From NCBI RefSeq assembly GCF_020382885.2, contig NC_058495.1, forward strand, positions 18,210,127 to 18,274,126: a stretch of DNA of 64,000 nt, read 5' to 3'. The stretch comes from Scatophagus argus. Lineage: Eukaryota > Chordata > Actinopteri > Scatophagidae. The notes below the pieces were generated by a model. It searched no databases, was not told where the DNA came from, and saw nothing but the letters and a program-made list of their open reading frames with translations. Below, in pieces: positions 55,660 to 64,000 of this stretch (positions within the stretch are counted from its first letter, which is position 1; each line of letters begins with the position of its first letter). A program made the position numbers and the translations under genes.

Positions 55660-56016
55660 TAAACCTGGCAGAGAGCAGGATTCAAGGCATGTTGGTTAGC
55701 CTCATAGCAAGAGGGTTCCAGGTTCGAATCCCGGTCTTCTATGTGGAGTTTGCATGTTCTCCCTGTGTCTGCGTGAGTTTTCTTTGGGTATCCGGCTTCC
55801 TCCTGCAATACCAAAAACATGCACAGTAGGTTATTTGGCTACTCTAAATTGCCCCTATGTGAGAGTGTGTGGTTGTCTGTCTTTGTGTGTTGGCCCTGTG
55901 ATTCACTGGCGACCAGTCCAGGGTGTACCCCGCCTCTCGCCCGTAGTCAGCTGGGATAGGCTCCAGCTCCCCCGTGACCCTGACGGATGAACAGTATAGA
56001 AAATGGATGGATGGAA
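55660..56016 (+). mobile_element. tRNA-derived SINE
   Basis: RNA polymerase III B box GGTTCGAATCC at 55721-55731, with A-box-like GGTTAGCCTCATAGC before it. Then come the typical body phrases GTGGAGTTTGCATGTTCTCC, CTGGCGACCAGTCCAGGGTG, ACCCCGCCTCTCGCC and CAGCTGGGATAGGCTCCAGC, and the 3' repeat GGATGGATGG. Orientation is plus. The body corresponds to a very common teleost SINE whose tail is shared with a LINE partner. Confidence 0.85.
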
Positions 56017-58356
56017 TAATTCACCAAGCTGGAAAACATACTTATTTTCTCTCTTGCCGAGTGTTAGACAGGGAGACTGATACCACTCACATGTCTGACT
56101 GAAATGACACAAAGCTGCAACCAAGAGAGGATTTTTAGATCCCCACAGCATGAAGACTGAAAGCACAGGGAGTTATGTCTGTAGGTCACATGTTTATTCA
56201 GATCGAACAGAAAAGCATTTTGCTCAGTTCAAACACATCAACGAGCTGCACAACAGAAGCGACTTGTTGAAGACAGAGCTTCAAGAAGTCAGAGCTTAGA
56301 GTAAGGATAATTTGTATGCATGTGTTTGTTCAGAGCGAGAGCCAGCTTCATTATGTAGAGGTGAGCCTCACGTAATACAGTGTATACACCATTTCACAGT
56401 TTCGAACACACTGTAAATATTATAACTGCAATCCTGGTGTATTTTCTGTCGCAGGGTTTGATAATTATGAAGCTGAAGTTCATAATTACATGTAATCATG
56501 GTATAATGCTGGGTAGCTCACAAGCTGTTTCCTAGCAACACGTTTTCAGGTTCAAACCTTGTATCTCCATGATGTTATCTTTTGCTGAGCTAAAGAAGAC
56601 ATGTCTGCTTGCTCGATAAAAATGATTTTCAACATTATCCGATCAACATACAGGGGTTTCATGAGCACAGAGCAGCAGAGAATTTTCTCAAGCCGTTGAT
56701 TCATCTAAAAATCTGCTAAGCATCAAATGTAAAGAAAACTGAAGCAACATTTGCGGATATACATCTACAGCTTGTTTATCGCTTTTTAATCATCACCTAC
56801 AGATCAGATTGTGGTTTAGTCTGAGCCTACATCTCCGAGATGATCCTGACAGAATATACCAATGTATGAAGCCTGTGATCAAAAGAATCATTCATTCTGT
56901 CATTGTGTTACTTACGGATAGAATTGCAATGAAAACAAATTATTCCCCCCCTTTTTTTTGTTGGGGGGCAATGTGGGGTCCCTGGACCACCAAAATGAAA
57001 ACCACCATGAGATATGAAAGTAACTCAGTCCCTTCATTTCCAACTTGGTCAGGCTTTGAAAACTCCCTTAATTGAAGCTGTGTGTGTGTTTATAGTTTAT
57101 ACAAAGATTAGATTTGTCAAAGTTGGAGAGGTATAGCAGTCTGGCTGACTCCCTGAAAAAGCAACTGGAGCAACTGAAGACTGTTGCCTTGTCAACGAGA
57201 TAATGAACGAAGCTGCCGTTACCACCTCTGACAACTTTATACACTTCATTAGTAGGTGAAATAGAATCAATGTACAAGACCCAAAGGATCCAGCATCCCA
57301 ATGCCAGTGACCACAAAATACCCCAAGAGGTCCTGTGTTCCTTCAGAGCTGTTTAGGCAGCACAAGTGGGACCTTCAAAACACCAAGCATGTGGTTTTAA
57401 TGCTGCAGCTGTTCTGGTGTACATTTCTCACATTGAAACACCTTTGTCGTCCATCACCTTTTCTCTGCTCCCTTGAGGAGAGTATCAATAACCTGCTGAT
57501 GCAGGCCAACAGTGTGGAGGATGAGTAGCTGGAATTGCCTCCTCAGAAACTGCTGTTGGCCACCTTTGACTTGCTGCCCGGTACCAAACACCTAACTTTT
57601 AATCCTGCAGAGAAACTGTATGACAAGTGGGAACATTTAAGGTCAAAGGGACAACTTTCTCCCAAAGTTCCCCTCCTTCAATGGCCACAGTCTGTTCTGT
57701 TAAAACAGGATGCATGATGTGAGCTCAAATGTCAAAGTTGATCCAAGCACTTATCCCTCACCATTCCCTGCGCGTCTTCTCTCCACAATGCAATACTTCA
57801 GTCTGGGTCTGACAAGCTGGATCCCCTCCCTTCCCTGCCCCAAAACCTCCTGCTGGAACAACCAGGGATTTTATCACCCTGCCAAGGTCTGGCAAGTGGG
57901 GAAGGTGAAGGCGGTAAGGATCACTTGGTGGCCTGTCACCCAAACTGCACAGTATAGCATTACCCTCTTCACATCATCGCAGCACTGAAATAACAACAGG
58001 GCTTTGTCTCACTAAAGTCCTCTGTTTCAGTAGCCAAACGCGTTAATACGTACACACAACACACACACATCCTGCTTACACGTTATACACACGTTTTGGA
58101 TTTAATCTCTTGGGGATAAGGAGGACCACCAACTGCACATCTGCTATTGTCACGGTCTGTCAAGTGGAATTAGCCATTAAAAGATGAGCTGGTCAAGCCG
58201 TGTTTTCAGTCGGTGATTTGATGATGCTATAAACATATGAGCACCACTTACGAGAATCTAACCTCTTTTGTTTCATCTCTATACTGTCTTTCCTTGCCGT
58301 CCGGATGATATTTTTCTAACATCAGAAGGAGAGGCTGACTACTGTCTTTGAAAACT

Positions 58357-58362
58357 TTTATT
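58357..58362 (-). other. myl2 poly(A) signal
   Basis: TTTATT on plus (AATAAA on minus), 269 bp past the myl2 stop codon. Confidence 0.6.
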
Positions 58363-58630
58363 AGATGAACATACGCAGACCTAAGTGGTTTTGAGTGTAC
58401 AAAATGATAAGGAAAAATAATTTAATTAGTCTCAGATGAATGTGGGAAAATACTGTGGGGGGAAAAAGATGAAAGGCAGAAAGACAGCTCGATATGTTGA
58501 TGCCGTTGATGCCGTCTGTTTGTGGGGCCTGGAAGAGAAAATTTTGCATTGTTCCTCTTGTGCTCGTGAGTGAGTACTGTATGGAGGCAATGCAGCTAAC
58601 AAAAAGATGTGCACACACACCACAGTCCAT

Positions 58631-61074
58631 TTACTCCTGATCCTTTTCCTCTCCATGGGTGATGATGTGAACCAGGTTCTTGTAGTCCAGGTTTCCTGCC
58701 ACATCTGGGGGGAAGGCAGTGAACATCTGCTCCATCTAACAAACAAACAAACAAAAAAAAATCTTTTTTTTTTTTTTTATCAGAGTCACCACATAGTTCA
58801 GTGTGCATGAAAATATGTCATGATGATTCAGGAGGGTTTTTATGTTTTTGTATGAAAATGTTTCTGATGTGGATGAGGATGATCGTCATGATGACGTTCA
58901 TCCTTCAGTCCTTTTTGGACTCACCCCCCCCCCACACACACACACAAAGGATGACAAAGCAATAACAATGATAATTAGTCTAACAGCACTGTGATGTACC
59001 TCTTCAGCGGAGAATCGGTCCGCTTGCGTTGTTAGCATCTGTGTCACACTGAAACAGGAAAGAGAGAAAGAATGACGTATGAGATGATGATGATGATGAC
59101 TGCGGTCACACCAGGAGGAAGTGTGCTCATCATAATGGCTTTCGCTTATTGTGGAGTTGTACATGGATGTGCGATTGCACTCAGACTCAGAGAAAAACTG
59201 AGTCATAATTTTCATATTGCAAATTGACGTGCTGTGAGGTCTGGAGTGCGTTTAAGCACTTACTAGTCCTTCCTCAGCACACCTTTCCCCTCAGGGTCGA
59301 AGACTTTAAATGCGTTGAGGATCGTCTCCTCTGGATCAGCACCTGGATGCATTAAAACATTCAGTACAGTTCTTCACATACATTTAAACTGATGACTCTA
59401 TTGCGTGACTGGGATTTAGTTTTCGTGATCAGACGTTCATCTTTAGCTCGTCTGTCTTTACCTTTCAGCTTCTCACCGAACATGGTGAGGAAGACGGTAA
59501 AGTTGATTGGGCCCGGAGCCTCTTTGAGCATGTCATCAATCTCTTCCTGTTTCACGTTGAGACGTCCTGTGATGGACATACGACACAAGCGGATTGAATC
59601 AGACCGAATTGCTGCACATCCACAAAAATATGGACCTTGAGTCACCATTATTACTCAAAGGCTGCAGCTGAATGCAGCTCATAACATCTTGCGAGGCTGA
59701 ATGATGTCAACATACCAAGAGCAGCAAAAGTGTCCCTCAGATCATTCTTGTCGATGAAGCCATCTCTGTTCTGGTCCATGATGGTGAAGGCCTGCGGTCA
59801 GCACATACAGAACATTTATACATTTATTTGCACTATGAAATTAAAGGCTGATTCCCTTCGTGCTACATACACGGAACATGTTCACAGATAATTTAGAACA
59901 GGGTGGGATGAAGCAAAAAAATAAAAAGAAGTGATAGTTGCTAACTGATTTCAACCACATGCTGTCGACCTACGTCTCAGAAAGTTAAAACCCAACCACT
60001 GTCACACACTGCTTGGATTCCTTTTCTTTACTTCAGTATTTTGTGCCATCTTTGTAGGTGAACACTCTTAAGTATTTATATCCTGCAAGCCCCCGGGATT
60101 TAGCGTGGCATCCAGGGCATGCCCAGCAGTTTATCTGTAGCCTAATCACTGATGACACAGTCTGGATGTCTGGGCACCGTGCACTCTCATACCAGCATAC
60201 CACAGGCCTCGCTGCTGCCAAGCAAGGGGCAGGAAAATAGACAGGTGGACATACTACAGAGATGAACAATGGAAATGAAAAGACAGAAGAGGACGCAGAG
60301 GCAAGAAGAAGCAGAGACTTCTGCATGTGTTGCCGTGCATGACAAGAAAGCACCTGGATCACAACACTCGACATGGTGAGCTAACATGCTAACATTCATA
60401 GACATTTCCTCAGCCAAATCAGAAAAATAATAATAATAAAAAAGGTTGAGCAGCTCTCACCTCCTTAAATTCCTGGATCTGAGCCTGCTCAAACATGGAG
60501 AACACGTTGGAGTTGGCTCCCTCTGCTGCCCTCTTCTTGGCTTTCTTGGGGGCCTTTTGGCACAGAGAAAGGAGATGAGGCAGACACTGTACGCTGCTTA
60601 AAGTAGAGCTAGATTTTATGGCTTAATAAAAGAAAAATGTTGGGCAAATGCTTTTTGAATATAATACTTCATTAAATGTTATGCTTAGAACACCAAAATC
60701 TGCAAAAATGAGCCGACTGTCTAAGCCAGTAACTATTTGACATTCATCACGTCAGTCTCCATTACCAAGTCAATAAATTGTGTTGTTGTTTTAGGATGAA
60801 TTAAATGCAGCCTGTACATGACAATGCATTCAATGTCTGGGGAAAAGTAGGTAAGAATTAAACCTGTGCAACAGCAACCCACAGCCCAAAGATTTTTTTC
60901 AGAAATTTTTTATATGATTTTCTTCTTATGAAGCTCATGTTTCATCGCAGAAAATATTGAGAAATATTAGTTTTATTAGTGGCTTTAAATTATATTATTG
61001 GACTCATCTGTGCAAAATAAATTTAGCATCCTTAAAGAAAACAAAGGACACACACACACACACAGGCTTACCAT
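58631..61074 (-). CDS. myl2: Myosin regulatory light chain 2, cardiac/slow type
   Basis: Binds the neck of the myosin heavy chain and tunes contraction through phosphorylation. Coding exons: 61074-61072 (Met only), 60553-60461, 59791-59716, 59566-59462, 59342-59264, 59048-59000, 58735-58631; 169 residues. It starts [20 protein letters not shown] with the phosphorylatable Ser16 (human Ser15). EF-hand 1 loop [12 protein letters not shown] (38-49) keeps all calcium/magnesium ligands; later EF-hands are degenerate, as in the family. Strong signatures are [40 protein letters not shown] and [20 protein letters not shown]. The [10 protein letters not shown] and [19 protein letters not shown] stretches match ventricular MYL2 better than fast-muscle MYLPF (EDVITGAFKVLDPEGKG). 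The a or b fish paralogue is undecided. Confidence 0.93.
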
Positions 61075-61174
61075 GGCTGAGCAGCTGGGAGGTCAGTCCA
61101 ACAATGATGCCAGTGAACAATGGGGAGACTGAGGGTAGCCTTTTGTAGCTCCAACCCTCAGCTCCACTGGACGA

Positions 61175-61182
61175 TATTTATA
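61175..61182 (-). promoter_or_regulatory. myl2 TATA box
   Basis: TATAAATA on the minus strand, about 100 bp before the start codon, placing transcription start near 61145-61150. A single strong TATA box fits a tissue-specific muscle gene. Confidence 0.65.
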
Positions 61183-64000
61183 AACTATGTCCTCTTTAGG
61201 AAGTGACAGGTAAATGATGCTTCCATACAGCACATACAGTATTGCATGCTGGCAAAAAATACACACACACACCCCTCTGTAGTAGCCGATCGCCCTGTGT
61301 TGTCATGACTGACATTGGACAAAGAGATTGGAATAACAGGTTTAGAATATCAAGAGCAGACTGAAGGTTAAAGCACTTAATCACTTTAAACTGTCCTCTA
61401 TCCACAACCATGGTATCAACTCAAAGAAAGTGTTGTATTGTAAGACAGAAGACAGAAGAGAAAATAAAATGTTCTGATTGCTTTTAAAATGTGCAGAATC
61501 TCTTTTCATTTTTGTCTAAATGACCTGATTGTTATTGCCACCGCAGATGGAATAAAGTTTTTTATTTTTGACTCCATCCAAAAACTGGGTAAAGGTTGAA
61601 GCTGAAATTGTGCCTCTACCTAATGCATTAAATATAATAAATATCACAGACAATATAATAGACAATGTGATGGTAATGGGTGTCCATGTGTAAATTGAAT
61701 TAATGTACAAATTTTGCAGAAATATAAATTATTGTACATACTGTACTTTGTAGGTAGTTCACAGGTAAAAGTATTTCACCTGTCCAACAGAGGACATGAT
61801 CTGGATTCTGAGGTTTTAAAGATCTTTGACCCATAGAGGTTTTGAAATCCTGAGCTTTTAAAGCCTGCATCCAAGAGAGTGAAAATATCCACTTTCACCA
61901 ACAACATCTCTACCATCTGCTTTTGATGTAATATTCTGGTCCGTGTATCAATCATTTCTTGTCCTCACTGGATACAAGACATGATGAGAGAGCGTGAAAA
62001 TCAGCAGCTCATTAAGTGTAATTTATTGACCTGTCAGAACTGTGTTACCACCAACCTTAGTCACATTTCTCACGTGGTTCTTTAAACGATTGGCGCCGGC
62101 TTACCTTTCCCCGACACTGTCACAGTACAGCGAGGCAAAGCACGCAGAGTGCACGCTATTTAAAAGATCTCATTTATTCTTTAAAGGTAAATGTGCTGGC
62201 TGACATTCATGCCAACGAAATGTGTGACTGGAACATTCACCGACTTCATTGGCCTCTTGTCTACTGGAGTCTGTAGATGCCAAAAAAAAAAAAAAAAAAA
62301 AAAGACCACAGCTCAAATTGCTCATTCATGAAACAAATTAACATGGGGAAAAACACTGATGCTTTAAATTCATAATAAAAAGGGACCAAGGAAGAAGCTG
62401 CATTAAAAGGCTGTCTTGCATCTACTTTGCAGGCTCCTCTGGCGTTAGCTTTAAAGAGCTTGTGAAACTAAGCTTAATGTTGTCAACAGCAGAAGGTGTG
62501 ACATACTCAAGTGCAACACTGCTGACACTGAACACGTCCTTACAATGCGCTACGTCTCTCTGCACCATTAACAAGTCATCCAGTATCACTTGTGGCGCCC
62601 AGGTCAAGAAAAGTGACAGTCCGTGAAAATGAGCTGAATGGGCCGGGGTTAGGAGGTGAGGCCATGAGTGGCTGATCTATATAAAGAGAGGCGCTGAAAG
62701 CCTCGCCGCGCTCGGTCCACTCACTGTCACATAAGATGCTGTTGATGAACTAACAGCAGATGTCAGTGGTGTCGTCTCACAGCTAGTGTGTACATGAAGG
62801 TCAGAATTAGAAGAGTTATTGTTAACCGATAGAGCAAATGCTATTGTTGAATCCTTTTCTCTTACGGCTCCTCTCAGTTTCTGATCCGAGCATCCAGTGC
62901 GGCTACCACGACTGGAATGGCGGTCCATCCAGTCTTTGGCTGAGCACAGGGATCAGAAACCTAAAAATAAACTACCCTCTCCTAAGACAATGGACACTGA
63001 CAAATGGCCGTTTCACAGGCAGCCTCAAGGGTGAGCGGTGAGTAGAGAGCACAAAGGAAAAGTTCTTCAAATGGGACCTTTTTCTCTCCCGTGTTTGCAA
63101 TATATGATAAAGAAACAACACTTGCTCAAGTAGAAGTGGAAGATGGTTATAATATTTAATATTCTGTGACAAAATCTCTACAGGGAACGCTAATAAAACA
63201 TTTGTTAGCAGACATCAATATCATATCCAGCGTTATGGCATTATGATTCAGGATCATGTGAAACGAATCAAATGAGAAAGAATAGAAAAATAAAACAGGA
63301 TGGGGAAACCCTTGTTGAATAGAGTCCTATAAAGACCTGTGCAATCAGTAGCATTGGGTGCTTTTTTTTTTTTTTTTCCAAAAACATTGTGACCAATGAA
63401 TCGGTTCCATCTCCTGGGCATGAATACATTCAGGAAGATTTTTGCGTCTAAAAACACTCATAGTGGATTCAGGGTTGGAGAAACATCTTCCTATCGGGTG
63501 CCCTACTGTTAACAGGCACACTGGGCTGGTTAAAAGTGTGTATGTATTCTAAGAACATGACTAAAAACCACAAAAATATTCTACTTCCACAAATCAAATG
63601 ATGATGTATAAATAAAATTAGTCAATCAGATTAGCCAAATGCAACTGCAATTGACAACGAACCAAAACATATGGACGAATTTCCGTATCCTTTAAGGTTG
63701 GACTGGCCTTGACAAAAAGAAAACGAAGAGATTTATAATCACATGAGTTAACTGTGCAAATAGGTGATTAGTTAAAAAAAAAAAAAAAAGGAGAATTCTA
63801 TTCACGTGCTTCGTTGGAATAAAAATATAACCCAAATGAGGAAGAAGCAGAAGACAACACTCCGTTTCATTTCAGATATACATATCCATGCCATTTACGA
63901 ATCAGAAACAGAACAAAGATTATTTTCATCTTCACCTTGAACTATTTTGGGTTATATACAATATAAGGGATAGTGTACAAAAGGAAATGCTCAAGTACGA
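61183..64000. other. myl2 upstream region, no recognised gene
   Basis: 2.8 kb of mostly AT-rich DNA with homopolymer tracts (A-run 62282-62302, T-run 63361-63377, A-run 63776-63790). Apart from the TATA-type promoter candidate at 62678 I see no supported gene or repeat. Confidence 0.5.
62678..62730 (+). promoter_or_regulatory. Candidate TATA core promoter of an unknown transcript
   Basis: TATATAAAG at 62678-62686, followed by a GC-rich stretch (GCCTCGCCGCGCTCGG) and an initiator-like TCCACTC at about 62715. The plus strand downstream has an acceptor-like pyrimidine run ending CTCTCAG at 62878, but no convincing frame. Confidence 0.35.

Larger units (their letters stand above)
52474..58340. 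other. pxn promoter region and pxn-myl2 intergenic DNA
   Basis: 52474 to about 52750 is the pxn 5' UTR and promoter; the start region (52240-52560) is richer in CpG than its surroundings and no TATA box is seen. The rest is intergenic, with a LINE remnant, a SINE and several non-coding open frames. 56945-56970 holds a CCCCCC/GGGGGG inverted pair around a T run. Confidence 0.5.

Noticed and set aside
57301-57990. Series of short plus-strand frames between pxn and myl2
   Set aside because: No domain, no consistent splice signals, stops between frames; treated as intergenic.
62840-63041. 67-codon plus-strand frame downstream of the TATA candidate
   Set aside because: No similarity recognised, starts before the acceptor-like site, and no donor in phase.

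Overview
The window is a piece of a ray-finned fish (teleost) nuclear chromosome. This is inferred from vertebrate multi-exon genes with GT-AG introns, genome-wide teleost repeat families (a tRNA-derived SINE with a GGATGGATGG tail, a fold-back element whose ends read like TTAGCTTAGCATAAAGACTGG, Tc1/mariner remnants) and proteins closest to fish versions of known vertebrate genes. No prokaryotic, viral or CRISPR features were seen. Identifications rest on recalled protein families; no database was searched.

Layout, left to right. (1) 1306-11801, + strand: the 3' two thirds of a lysyl oxidase-like 2 gene (loxl2; SRCR domains 2-4 and the copper/LTQ amine oxidase domain); the 5' exons lie outside the window. 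(2) 13419-16322, - strand: r3hcc1, tail-to-tail with loxl2. (3) 18162-19557, - strand: golga7, the partner of DHHC palmitoyl transferases. (4) 20296-22940, - strand: rplp0, ribosomal stalk protein uL10/P0, with two look-alike H/ACA snoRNA candidates in successive introns. (5) 23247-24554, + strand: an intronless F-box/LRR protein gene, head-to-head with rplp0 over about 300 bp. (6) 27481-52473, - strand: paxillin (pxn), with a 15.8 kb first intron, four LIM domains, five LD motifs and three large frame-preserving cassette exons that would more than double the protein. (7) 58631-61074, - strand: myl2, cardiac/slow-muscle myosin regulatory light chain. 61200-64000 holds no gene I can recognise, apart from a TATA-type promoter candidate at 62678.

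All coding exons listed join in frame across every junction, so exon limits are well supported even without transcripts. loxl2 acts in the extracellular matrix, paxillin at the focal adhesions that sense it, and myl2 in the contractile filament; rplp0, golga7 and r3hcc1 are housekeeping-type genes. The gene order mixes neighbours found in human at 8p (LOXL2-R3HCC1, GOLGA7) with neighbours from 12q24 (RPLP0-PXN, MYL2), indicating a fusion or break point of conserved synteny between golga7 and rplp0.

Most interesting signals: the paired intronic snoRNAs, the paxillin cassette exons (SP-rich, basic and proline-rich, the last with a probable GC donor), a palindromic GCTAACGTTAGC-type motif near four of the gene starts, a CpG burst in a loxl2 intron, and an unassigned minus-strand exon inside the last loxl2 intron.
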